This document shows, piece after piece, positions 15,330 through 23,265 of a stretch of DNA of 64,000 nt. The position numbers were made by a program, and so were the translations under genes. The stretch is from CAVSUR01 sp963846005. Its GTDB lineage: Bacteria > Actinomycetota > Actinomycetes > Streptosporangiales > Streptosporangiaceae. How positions within the stretch are numbered: position 1 is the first letter of the stretch; the number at the start of each line of letters is the position of its first letter. A model generated the notes under the pieces. That model worked only from the letters and a program-made list of their open reading frames with translations, was not told the origin of the DNA and searched no databases. The stretch is taken from assembly GCA_963846005.1 (NCBI GenBank), contig CAWJUH010000003.1, forward strand, positions 496,001 to 560,000, read 5' to 3'.

Positions 15330-16598
15330 TCAGCTTGACCTGCGTTCGCGCACGGCTGCCACGACCTTGGCGAGCTGGGCGTCGAACGCGTCAAGCTGCT
15401 CAGATTCGGCAGCGCTCGCGACGAAGGCGCGTCGATCGCAGGGTGTGCCCCCGCGCCATATCCGCTCAATGGCGCGCGTGGCGGTGATGTCCGTCAACGG
15501 GTCACCGGACACGAGAACCAGGTCCGCGCGCTGCCCGGCGGCGACACGTCCTCGGTCGGCCAGGCCGAACACTCGTGCCGGTTCGGTCGTGGCAGCGGCC
15601 AGGGCCTGCGCCGGGCTGACGCCGCACCGGACAAGGAGTTCCAGCTCACGGTGCAGGCTTGCTCCGAACACAGTCCCTGGGTTCGGAGCGTCGGTGCCCG
15701 CCAGCAGAGTGATCCCCGCGCCGGCCAGCCGCCGCACGTTGTCCTCGGCCTGCGAGTACGGCGGCATTTCCCGGCCAAGCGATCCCGGGACATCCGAGGT
15801 CAACCGGCGTACCCAAGCATCCCCGAGGGCCTCAGCGAGCCGCGGGTCCCCTGCCACTGCCGCGCCACCCGGTTCGCCAAGGGTGTTCTCGATGGTGGCC
15901 AGCGTCGGACCGACCGCGATTCCGGCTTCGGCCATCCGTTCGACTAGTGCCTCGTCCAGCTCGGCGTTCGCTGGGACGTGGGCCACCACGTCGACACCGG
16001 CGGACACGACTTCTTCAACGCCGGCCGTCGAGCTCACGTGCGCGACGACGAGTAACCCGCGGGCGTGGGCGGCGGTGACCAGCGCCCCGATGGTGTCGGA
16101 GCCCAGCGAGGGCCATAGGCCCCTGATGCCGGAGAAGATCTTCAGATAGTCCGAGCCCTCCGCAATCCGTTCCGCGACGAACTGCTCGGCCTGGTCAGCG
16201 GCGGTCAACGTCGGGAACGGGGCGTACATCAGCGACGGGTGCCCGCCGGGCGCGGTGGCACCGACACCCGAGGAACGCACATCGGCCACGTCAGGACGGG
16301 AGCCGGCCTCCTCCTTTGCCCTGGCCAACAGGTCGGGCTTGCTGAACATGTCGAGGACGGTGGTAACGCCGAAGGTCAACGATTGCGCGAGCGCGCCCGG
16401 TACGAGGTGCACGTGCGCGTCGATCAGACCGGCAAGCACCGTCCCGCCGCCCGCGTCGATCACTTCGTCGCCTTCTTGGGCGGCCGAGGCGACTGAGCAC
16501 TTGGTGATCAGGCCGTCAGCGAACCGGACCGAAGTCCAGTTCTGTGACTTTGCCCCGTCGAACACCTTCGCGTTCACGATCGTCGTTGCCGCGCCCAA
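15330..16598 (-). CDS. amidohydrolase-family protein (imidazolonepropionase-like)
   Basis: A 422-residue metal-dependent hydrolase of the amidohydrolase superfamily. It has the N-terminal beta-sandwich strand TIVNAKVFDGA, the metal motif DAHVHL (about residues 58-63), DYLKIFSG with the bridging Lys, HARGLLVVAHVSS with the next His, AHVPANAE, and the final metal Asp in LLAGTDAPNPG. The C-terminal GRVAAGQRADLVLVSGDPL is typical of the group. I chose a TTG at 16598 with GGAGG five bases upstream. The longer ORF adds 63 residues without family likeness. Substrate unknown; relatives act on imidazolonepropionate, peptides or hydantoin-like rings. Confidence 0.85.
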   Translation of the reverse strand: MGAATTIVNAKVFDGAKSQNWTSVRFADGLITKCSVASAAQEGDEVIDAGGGTVLAGLIDAHVHLVPGALAQSLTFGVTTVLDMFSKPDLLARAKEEAGSRPDVADVRSSGVGATAPGGHPSLMYAPFPTLTAADQAEQFVAERIAEGSDYLKIFSGIRGLWPSLGSDTIGALVTAAHARGLLVVAHVSSTAGVEEVVSAGVDVVAHVPANAELDEALVERMAEAGIAVGPTLATIENTLGEPGGAAVAGDPRLAEALGDAWVRRLTSDVPGSLGREMPPYSQAEDNVRRLAGAGITLLAGTDAPNPGTVFGASLHRELELLVRCGVSPAQALAAATTEPARVFGLADRGRVAAGQRADLVLVSGDPLTDITATRAIERIWRGGTPCDRRAFVASAAESEQLDAFDAQLAKVVAAVRERRSS

Positions 16599-16668
16599 GG
16601 CGTCCTCCCCCAAGGGATCCTCAGCAATCTGAATAGTGCAGAAAGGGGATGGAGCGCCCCGGAACGCG

Positions 16669-16929
16669 CTACTGCGAGGGGGTCGGTCCTCGGCCCCGCT
16701 TGCCGTGACAGGCCCAGTAGCTCTTACCCGAGCCGCATGGGCACTCGCCTTCCCGATCTTCAAAAGCACCGTCGAGAACACGCTCACGCAGGAAGTCCTC
16801 GATCACATCCGGCTTGCCGGCCCCGTACCGCTGATCGGTAGCATCCGAGGCGCTCGCTCTGGCCAGGGACCACCGCCCGTTGTGCCAAGATGCCCTGGTG
16901 TGACCTGCATCGTCCGAGCGCTTGGACAC
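16669..16929 (-). CDS. small SEC-C motif protein
   Basis: An 86-residue protein from a GTG at 16929. Its C-terminus is a SEC-C zinc-binding motif, CPCGSGKSYWACHG, as found at the end of SecA and in many unrelated proteins. The N-terminal 60 residues show no domain I know. It reads away from the LspA-type gene, 90 bases apart. A role in targeting or quality control is possible, but the motif alone does not show it. Confidence 0.7.
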   Translation of the reverse strand: MSKRSDDAGHTRASWHNGRWSLARASASDATDQRYGAGKPDVIEDFLRERVLDGAFEDREGECPCGSGKSYWACHGKRGRGPTPSQ

Positions 16930-17019
16930 GGCCTCATCGTAGCGGCACCTCCGGGGAGGCACCGCGCAGGCAGGCAGCACCCATCCGGCCGCTCCGGTAC
17001 GGCTTGCCATACTGGCCTG

Positions 17020-17541
17020 GTGCCTGTGAACGCTCGCTGCGCGGGGGTGCTTGCCGGGACCGCGCTGCTGGGCATCGGCGCGGACCAGGCGACTAAGGCC
17101 CTCCTAGTTGCGACCCGGGAGGGCAAGCCCCCGATCCGGATCGTCGGCCAGATCCTGACCATCTATGTCACCCGGAACTCCGGTGCCGCCTTCGGCTTCG
17201 CGCCAGCTGCGACCGTGCTGTTCACGGGCGTTGCGGTGGCGGCCGCCATGCTGATCGCCATCAAGGCGCCCCGGCTGCACTCGGCAGGCTGGGCAGCGGC
17301 GCTCGGCCTAGTGCTGGCAGGAGCCATCGGGAATCTGTGTGACCGGCTGCTGCGAGCACCCGGCATCGGCCGCGGCGCCGTCGTCGACTTCGTTGACCTG
17401 CAGCACTTCGCGGACTTCAACATCGCCGACAGTTGCCTGACGTGCGGAGTTGTGCTCATCGTCGTGCTATCGCTCCGCGGCATTCCTATGACCAACGACA
17501 ACGGAGCCAGCGTCCCCGGGCCGCGTCCGATCGGACAATGA
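17020..17541 (+). CDS. signal peptidase II (LspA) paralogue
   Basis: A 173-residue lipoprotein signal peptidase. This aspartic protease of the cytoplasmic membrane cuts before the lipid-modified Cys. Family boxes are present: DQATKAL (about residues 24-30), RNSGAAFGF (about 52-60), GAIGNLCDRL with the first catalytic Asp, GAVVDFVDL, and FNIADS with the second catalytic Asp. Four membrane helices fit. The start is the GTG at 17020 (or 17026). No ribosome binding site is seen, but CATACT lies just upstream, so the mRNA may be leaderless. The main lspA of actinomycetes usually sits near ileS or rluD. This isolated copy among accessory genes is probably a second one. Confidence 0.85.
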   Translation: MPVNARCAGVLAGTALLGIGADQATKALLVATREGKPPIRIVGQILTIYVTRNSGAAFGFAPAATVLFTGVAVAAAMLIAIKAPRLHSAGWAAALGLVLAGAIGNLCDRLLRAPGIGRGAVVDFVDLQHFADFNIADSCLTCGVVLIVVLSLRGIPMTNDNGASVPGPRPIGQ

Positions 17542-17617
17542 AGAAAAGGTCCGCTTAGCAAGCTGCTCTGCCTGAGTAACGGCAGGTACGGCCGACACCG
17601 GAGAAGCCTGACAACGA

Positions 17618-18175
17618 TCAGGTCAGCTCGCCGGGCAGCAAGCTGTAGATCACGCTGTCGCGGCGGCCTCCTTTGAACGGCACATGTGAGCGAAGAAGGC
17701 CCTCGCGGGAAAAGCCGCAGCGCCGGGCGACCTGTTGCGAGGCTTCGTTGTCGGGACCGCAGGTAAGTTCCAGCCGGGCCAGGCCTAGCTCAGCCAACAC
17801 CCAGCCGGCCAGCAGGCGGACCGCCTGCGTCGCGGCACCCCGGCCGCGGGCGTGCGGAGCCAGCCAGTACCCGACCCCGGCGCAGCCCTGGTCCAGGCGC
17901 ACCTCCTGGAGGTAGGCGGCGCCGAGCAGCACGTCCTGGTCACGCGGCTCGACCAGTGCCAGGCCCATCCCGGTGCCGCGCAACCGGGCCTGTTCCTGCT
18001 CGGCGATGTGCCGGCGCGCGTCGGCGTCGGTCCACGGGCCAACCTGCCAGGAGAATCGCTGCAGTACAGGGTCCCTGAACGCCAGCGCGATGCCCGGGGC
18101 ATCGGCCTCGCGCCACGGGCGCAGCAGCACTACATCGCCGGCCAAGGGCGGTACCGGGAAGGCAAGCTCGGTCAT
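17618..18175 (-). CDS. GNAT N-acetyltransferase, RimJ/RimL type
   Basis: A 185-residue acetyltransferase of the ribosomal-protein-acetylase-like GNAT subgroup. It has the opening strand VLLRPWREADAPGIALAF, the central GVGYWLAPHARGRGAATQAV with the acetyl-CoA-binding R-G-R-G-A loop (about residues 114-133), LELTCGPDNEASQQVARRCGF, and the final GLLRSHVPFKGGRRDSVIYSLL. The ATG at 18175 was chosen. The 23 extra codons upstream overlap the promoter side of the divergent membrane gene. Substrate unknown. Confidence 0.85.
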   Translation of the reverse strand: MTELAFPVPPLAGDVVLLRPWREADAPGIALAFRDPVLQRFSWQVGPWTDADARRHIAEQEQARLRGTGMGLALVEPRDQDVLLGAAYLQEVRLDQGCAGVGYWLAPHARGRGAATQAVRLLAGWVLAELGLARLELTCGPDNEASQQVARRCGFSREGLLRSHVPFKGGRRDSVIYSLLPGELT

Positions 18176-18214
18176 GGCGGGATAATCTCCGTTCACAGGA
18201 GGACGGCACAGGCA

Positions 18215-18840
18215 GTGGCCGGAGATCGGCTTGAGGATGATCACGGGAGTCGTGCCCGGCAGGTGTGGGTCGCCCTGAGGCTGGTCACCATCTCGGTCGT
18301 CTTCGGCCTGCTGTCGGGGACAGTCTCGGTGATCACCGGGCTCCGGCAGCAGAGCCTGGGCGTGTTCGCTGTCGGCCTCGGCGTGCTGGCTGATGTCACC
18401 GGATCAGCCATCCTGATCTGGCGGTTCCGGGCCGAGCGCCGGCACCCCGGCCAGTCCGGAACGGCGGAAGTCCGGGCGGCGGCCGTCGTGGCAGCCGCCC
18501 TGGCCGCCGTCAGCGCCGTGCTCATCCAATCCGCAGTCGCGCTGGCCAGCCGGTCACGACCGGGCGGCTCTGCGGTCACGATCGTTGCCGCGGCCATCTC
18601 GCTGGTGTCCTGGCCCCGCTGGCCTATGCCAAGCGCAGCCTGGGCAGCCGGATGGGCAGCCGCGCCCTCCAGGGCGACGGTGCGCTCAGCGGCATCGGGG
18701 CCGCCACGAGCCTGATAGCACTGATCGCGCTCGTGCTGCATGACACCCTCGGCTGGTGGTGGGCCGACCGGGCGGCCGCTCTGATCGTGGCGTGTGCCGC
18801 CGCCACCGGAGCCTGGCGCACGGCGCCGCGGCGCCGATAG
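18215..18840 (+). CDS. cation-efflux-like six-helix membrane protein, frame-slipped
   Basis: About 208 residues if one base is restored. The first frame gives VWVALRLVTISVVFGLLSGT, ADVTGSAILIWRFRAERR and two Ala-rich helices. Near 18597 the frame changes and continues with VLAPLAYAKRSLGSRMGSRA, LQGDGALSGIG and the last helix LHDTLGWWWADRAAALIVAC. One G missing from a GGG run (CTG GGT GTC) restores a single frame. Layout and the DGALSGIG motif in helix 5 resemble the transmembrane half of CDF cation transporters, without the cytoplasmic domain. It lies 60 bases before a full CDF gene on the same strand, so the two may act together. Confidence 0.65.
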
Positions 18841-18900
18841 CGGTCTGCGTGCTGCGGAGGCAGCGACGTAGCAGCCCAGGCGGCTTACTATCCTGATCCG

Positions 18901-19827
18901 ATGCACAAGGTTGCGGGGCAGCGCGATCCCGCGGCGGGCTTCCCGCTGGCCCACGACCGTGACGACGCCGATGAGCGGCGGCAGGCCAACCGGGCGGTAG
19001 CCGTCAGCGCGATCGGACTGGGCGTGACCGGCCTGGTCGAGCTGCTGCTCGCGATCGTGACCGGCTCGGTCGGGCTGCTGGGCGATGCGATTCACAACCT
19101 GTCGGACGTGTCCACTAGCGCGGTCGTGTTCCTGGGCTTCCGGCTGTCGCGGCGGCCGCCGAGCGAGCGCTACCCCTATGGGCTGGAGCGGGCTGAGGAC
19201 CTGGCCGGGATCGGCATCGCCGTGGTGATCTGGGCCAGCGCGGCATTCGCGGGAGCGGAGAGCATCCGCAAGCTGATCGAGCACGGGCACACCACGCACA
19301 TCGCGGCGGGCATCGCCGGCGCGGCACTGGGGATCGTCGGCAACCAGGCCGTCGCCTGGTACAAGCGGCGGGTCGGACGGCGGATCAACTCCGCGACGCT
19401 GATCGCTGATGCCCGGCACTCGTGGCTGGATGCGCTGTCCTCGGCCGGCGCGCTGGCGGGGCTGGTCGCCGTCGGCTTCGGGCAGTCCTGGGGTGACCCG
19501 GTAGCCGGGCTGGCGGTGACCGCGTTCATCTGCCACGTCGGCTACGAAGTCACCAGAGACGTTGTCCGCCGCCTGGCCGACGGCGTGGAGCCGGAAGTGA
19601 TCACCACGGCCGAGGCGGCGGCCGGGAACGTGCCGGGAGTAGTCCATGCCCACGCGCGGGCGCGCTGGACCGGGCGGACCCTGCGGGTGGAAATCGAGGG
19701 CTGGGTTGACCCCGAGCTGGCGGTCCGAGATGGCGACCGGATCGGCCGCCAGGTCGCCGAGGCCATCTCGGCCGGGCTCCCGGAAGCCAGCAGCCTCACC
19801 TGGACCGCGCGGGCGGCACCTCCCTGA
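18901..19827 (+). CDS. cation diffusion facilitator (CDF) metal exporter
   Basis: A 308-residue CDF-family transporter that would export Zn, Co, Fe or similar divalent cations in exchange for protons. The paired metal sites are visible: DAIHNLSDVSTSAVVF in helix 2 (about residues 61-76) and DARHSWLDALSSAGAL in helix 5 (about 171-186). Six membrane helices are followed by the cytoplasmic domain GNVPGVVHAHARARWTGRTL (about 242 on), whose fold binds regulatory metal. The C-terminal coding sequence reappears in damaged form at 23.1 kb. Metal specificity cannot be judged. Confidence 0.9.
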   Translation: MHKVAGQRDPAAGFPLAHDRDDADERRQANRAVAVSAIGLGVTGLVELLLAIVTGSVGLLGDAIHNLSDVSTSAVVFLGFRLSRRPPSERYPYGLERAEDLAGIGIAVVIWASAAFAGAESIRKLIEHGHTTHIAAGIAGAALGIVGNQAVAWYKRRVGRRINSATLIADARHSWLDALSSAGALAGLVAVGFGQSWGDPVAGLAVTAFICHVGYEVTRDVVRRLADGVEPEVITTAEAAAGNVPGVVHAHARARWTGRTLRVEIEGWVDPELAVRDGDRIGRQVAEAISAGLPEASSLTWTARAAPP

Positions 19828-19872
19828 GCCGCATGTGGCTGGCCGAGATGAGAGGGCAAGGAGGTCCGCACC

Positions 19873-20361
19873 GTGGCCGAGGAGAACGTGAGCGCCACCC
19901 TGACCATCGGCGTGCCCGCCGCGAGGGTGTTCGAGGTGCTGGCGGACCCGGCCGCCCATGCTGCGATCGACGGCACCGGCTGGGTTCAGGAAGCCGTCGA
20001 CCGGGCGCCGCTGACTGAGGTGGGGCAGATTTTCCGGGTGAACATGTATCACCCGGGCCATCCGGACGGCCACTACCAGATGGCCAACAGGGTCCAGGTG
20101 CTCGACCCGCCGCGCGCCATCGGCTGGCTGCCGGGGACGGCCGCCCAGGATGCCGGTCAGCTGGAGTTCGGCGGCTGGGCCTGGCGTTACGACCTGGCGC
20201 CGCTCGGCCCGTCCCGGACTGAGGTCACGCTTACCTACGACTGGTCGGCGGTGCCGCAGTTCATCCGGGAGTACCTCCGGTTCCCGCCGTTCGGCCCCGG
20301 GCACCTCACCAACTCGCTGCAGCACCTGGCCGAACTCGCCGCACCGGCGTCCCGGGCCTGA
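19873..20361 (+). CDS. SRPBCC (polyketide cyclase/START-like) protein
   Basis: A 162-residue protein with the SRPBCC pattern: an opening strand VSATLTIGVPAARVFEVLAD, then DPAAHAAIDG, a middle of alternating strands, and a long C-terminal helix LTNSLQHLAELAAP. The GTG start is 45 bases after the CDF stop. Relatives bind hydrophobic ligands or act as aromatase/cyclases. It is far from the cox genes and lacks the features of CoxG, so I do not link it to CO oxidation. Part of its sequence is copied in the scrap at 23.1 kb. Confidence 0.8.
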   Translation: MAEENVSATLTIGVPAARVFEVLADPAAHAAIDGTGWVQEAVDRAPLTEVGQIFRVNMYHPGHPDGHYQMANRVQVLDPPRAIGWLPGTAAQDAGQLEFGGWAWRYDLAPLGPSRTEVTLTYDWSAVPQFIREYLRFPPFGPGHLTNSLQHLAELAAPASRA

Positions 20362-20395
20362 CCGCCCGCCGCTGAGCGCGCCGAGCTCACAGGCA

Positions 20396-21991
20396 CTATC
20401 GGGCTCGCGGCGCACCGGCTTCTTTCGCGCCGGCGGCGAGGAGCGGGAAGAAGTGGCCGGCGATGTCCCGCAAGACGCCGACGACGCGGCCGGGCGGCAG
20501 GGCTGCTTCGGGGCCGTCGAGTTCGGCCGGAAGCGGCACCCCCAGCTGCCGGGCCATAGCGATGAAGGCCGGTACCAGGCCCTTGCCCAGGCTGCTCAGG
20601 GCCTGGCCGATCGCCTCAGGGTCCGCCGTCCAGTCGGGTACAGGATGCGCCTGGGGAACCGCCCAGCTCCCCGGGTCACGGGGCGTGGCGCGCGAGAAGA
20701 CGTGGTCGAACGTGCGGGCCGAGGCATCCCGCCCGGTGAACGCCGGACCTAGACTCCAGGTCTTGCGCAGCGTGGCGACCAGCGACGTGTGCCGGTACTC
20801 CTCGTTGTACACCGACCCTGGCTCTATCCAAGGCGACACGATGACAGCGGGTACCCGGTACCCGGAGCGGTCGAAGGCGAAGCCGAACTCGCCGGGCGGC
20901 GCCGCCGGGTCCGGCGGCGGGACCGGCCCCGGCGCGACGTGATCGTAGGTGCCGCCCGGCTCGTCCCACCCGATCAGCAGCGGCGTGTTCCATACATTCG
21001 CGCCCGTCTCGGAGGTGGCCGACCGGTAGGCGGCGTACACCCGGGCCAGGAACGCCTCGCCGGACAGCATCGAGGACGGGCTGTCCATCTTGAGGTCCAC
21101 TGCGGCCGAGAACGAGCGGCCGAACGCCGGGTGGTAGTCGCCGTGGCCGGTCAGCATGTTCGGCTCGATCAGCGAGAAGTCCGGCAAGGTGCCCGCCGCG
21201 GCGTCCTGCTCGAACTCGGCGAACGGCACGAAGTGGGTGGCCAGCCGGTCCTTCAGCCGGGGATAGTGGATCACCCCGGTGAACGAGACCGGCATCGGCT
21301 CCATGACGTAGACCTTCCAGGTCCGGCCGCGGGCCGCTAGCCGGTCGAAGATCGTCTCGGCGTTATTCTTCGCAAACCACTTGCCCACCGGGCTGTTCAC
21401 CACGAAACCGGACGAGGTGGCCGCGGTCCAGAAGGACCGGTTCATGAAGGTCTGCGACGGCACCTCGCAGAACCAGTGGTCAAAGACCCCGAAATCCCGG
21501 GCTATGCCGTTGAGCACCGGGAGCTGCTGCGGGGTGCAGCCGGTCATGATGTGCGCGTACTCCTCATACGTGGGCTGGCGGCCCATCTCCGCGGTGAAGG
21601 TGGAGATGTAGTCGGCCACGAACCCGTCCATCGTCGGCGCCGCCCCCGGCGGCGGCGCATTCCACGGCGCCGCGACCTCCGCACCGACCTTGAACCGGTT
21701 ATGGTCATCCAGGACGCCGTACAGCTGGGTGTTGGTGTGGTAGTACTCCTCACCCGAGTCCGGGTTCGGCGAATCCATATCGGTCGCCACGGTGTACGGG
21801 ACCACCCTGCGGTCAGCGCCGTGCTCGGCCCACGCCGGAACGGGGTTGCCCAGGTCCTTGCCGATCACCCCGTCGAAGTTCTTGCCGTCCCGCGGGCCGT
21901 ACAGGTGCCCGAGCACATTGTCCAGGGAACGGTTCTCGAACAGCACCACCACGATGTGATCCAGTGCGCGGGACCTATCCGGTGCGGGCAT
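20396..21991 (-). CDS. phospholipase C-type phosphoesterase
   Basis: A 531-residue phosphoesterase of the non-haemolytic phospholipase C / acid phosphatase family. It has the opening HIVVVLFENRSLDNVLGHLY (about residues 12-31, with the metal-binding ENRS), CTPQQLPVLNGIARDFGVFDHWFCEVPSQTFMNR in the middle, and LLIGWDEPGGTYDHVAPG plus YRHTSLVATL near the end. No signal peptide or Tat signal is seen, so unlike many relatives it may be cytoplasmic. It converges on the SRPBCC gene with 34 bases between. Substrate (phospholipid or phosphoester) unknown. Confidence 0.87.
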   Translation of the reverse strand: MPAPDRSRALDHIVVVLFENRSLDNVLGHLYGPRDGKNFDGVIGKDLGNPVPAWAEHGADRRVVPYTVATDMDSPNPDSGEEYYHTNTQLYGVLDDHNRFKVGAEVAAPWNAPPPGAAPTMDGFVADYISTFTAEMGRQPTYEEYAHIMTGCTPQQLPVLNGIARDFGVFDHWFCEVPSQTFMNRSFWTAATSSGFVVNSPVGKWFAKNNAETIFDRLAARGRTWKVYVMEPMPVSFTGVIHYPRLKDRLATHFVPFAEFEQDAAAGTLPDFSLIEPNMLTGHGDYHPAFGRSFSAAVDLKMDSPSSMLSGEAFLARVYAAYRSATSETGANVWNTPLLIGWDEPGGTYDHVAPGPVPPPDPAAPPGEFGFAFDRSGYRVPAVIVSPWIEPGSVYNEEYRHTSLVATLRKTWSLGPAFTGRDASARTFDHVFSRATPRDPGSWAVPQAHPVPDWTADPEAIGQALSSLGKGLVPAFIAMARQLGVPLPAELDGPEAALPPGRVVGVLRDIAGHFFPLLAAGAKEAGAPRAR

Positions 21992-22085
21992 CAGCTATCT
22001 CCCTTACCCCGCCAACCGTGAACACGGCCGGTTCCTGGCCCCCGCGACGTTCATCGCTGGACACGGGACCAGGAAGACCCTGGCC

Positions 22086-22958
22086 TCACGGTCGCGGCCG
22101 GGAGCCGAGATGCCAGTCCACCCCGATCGTGCCCTGTGCGGCCGCCACCCCGCTACGGCCCCCGCCCCGGCCCCGCAGCACGTACGCGATGCCCACCGCG
22201 ATCAGGCCGCCAGCCACCGGGCCGGCCAGGTACGCCCACCACGCGGTCCAGTCGCCCTTGACCAGCGCCGGGCCGAGCGATCGGGCCGGGTTCATCGACG
22301 CCCCGCTGACCGGCGAGCCCCACAACCCGGCCAGCGCGATATAGCTGCCCACGCCGATAGCGGCCAGCGGCCCGATCTGCTGCGCACCCGACGCGGTACC
22401 CAGAATCACGCTCACCAGCCCGGCAGTCAGCACCATCTCCCACAGCATCGCGGTGATCGCCGAGATCCCGCTGCCTGGCAGGGTCAGCCCCGCGCTGCCC
22501 TGCTTGCCCACAAACGCCCACAGCGCCAGCGTGGCCAGGATCGCGCCAAGGAACTGGGCCACGACGTAAGCCGGGACCCGCTTCCACGGGAAGTCACCCC
22601 GCGCCGCGAACGCCACGCTCACCGCCGGGTTCAGGTGCGCACCCGAGACCGTCCCCATGAACAAGATGATGGCCGCCACCATCAGCGCCGGGGCCACCAC
22701 CTTCGCCCCATACGGGACCGCGCTGCCGCCGAACCGGGCACTGACCATGCCGCCGCCAACGGCGACCAGGACCAGGAAAAAGGTGCCCAGCAGCTCCGAG
22801 AACAGCCGCCGCCCTTCGTACTTGTCGTCCCAGAAGTCGAACTCACCGGCAACCGAGTTCGGCTGCCCGATAGACCGCAGCGCGACGGCAGCATGACGGG
22901 CGGCATCCTGCCGCCCGGGTTCCGATTCCGGGGCAAGCTCATCGGGCTGGCTGGTCAT
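22086..22958 (-). CDS. aquaporin-family (MIP) channel
   Basis: A 290-residue MIP channel. Both half-helix motifs are there: SGAHLNPAVSVAFAARGDFP (about residues 104-123) and SGASMNPARSLGPALVKGD (about 210-228). Six membrane helices surround them. The first 60 residues are hydrophilic and include EFDFWDDKYEGRRLFSELLG. A Trp-Asp-Asp stretch before helix 1 is common in actinobacterial members. The ATG at 22958 follows GAGAGG at a good distance. Whether it carries water, glycerol or other small solutes is not decided by sight. Confidence 0.9.
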   Translation of the reverse strand: MTSQPDELAPESEPGRQDAARHAAVALRSIGQPNSVAGEFDFWDDKYEGRRLFSELLGTFFLVLVAVGGGMVSARFGGSAVPYGAKVVAPALMVAAIILFMGTVSGAHLNPAVSVAFAARGDFPWKRVPAYVVAQFLGAILATLALWAFVGKQGSAGLTLPGSGISAITAMLWEMVLTAGLVSVILGTASGAQQIGPLAAIGVGSYIALAGLWGSPVSGASMNPARSLGPALVKGDWTAWWAYLAGPVAGGLIAVGIAYVLRGRGGGRSGVAAAQGTIGVDWHLGSRPRP

Positions 22959-23100
22959 CCAAGGCCTCTCTCCGGCTTCCCTGCGCACTCGGCACACGCG
23001 CGGGCGTCAGGGATCAGGCCGCCGCCAGCGCATCATCCACCCACCCCACAGTTACCCGAGGCTCCGCAATTGTGGTCACCCGGTACGGATGAGATCCCAG

Positions 23101-23210
23101 TCGAGGGCTGGGTGACCCTGGCCTTGCGGTCCGAGCTGGCGACCGGACCGGCCGCCAGGTCGCCGAGGACATCCCGGCCGGTCAGCTGGAGTTCGGCGGC
23201 TAGGCCTGAC
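23101..23210 (+). pseudogene. chimeric duplicate scrap of the CDF and SRPBCC genes
   Basis: Within the 307-base gap before the tricorn gene. Positions 23101-23180 align with 19694-19774 in the CDF coding sequence (TCGAGGGCTGGGT, GGCGACCGGA, CGGCCGCCAGGTCGCCGAGG), with several mismatches and small gaps. Directly after this, 23178-23210 matches 20153-20183 in the SRPBCC gene (CCGGTCAGCTGGAGTTCGG and on). The intervening 380 bases of the source are missing. No intact frame remains. The rest of the gap (22959-23100, 23211-23265) shows nothing I recognise apart from the 5' regions of its neighbours. Confidence 0.75.
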
Positions 23211-23265
23211 TATCGCTTTCTTATTCGGTTATCGGGATCTAGCGGCTTAGGGATAAGGTCAGCGG

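Noticed and set aside
19873..20361. coxG (SRPBCC-type CO dehydrogenase accessory protein)
   Set aside because: It lies 11 kb from the cox genes beside a metal exporter and lacks the C-terminal anchor of CoxG.
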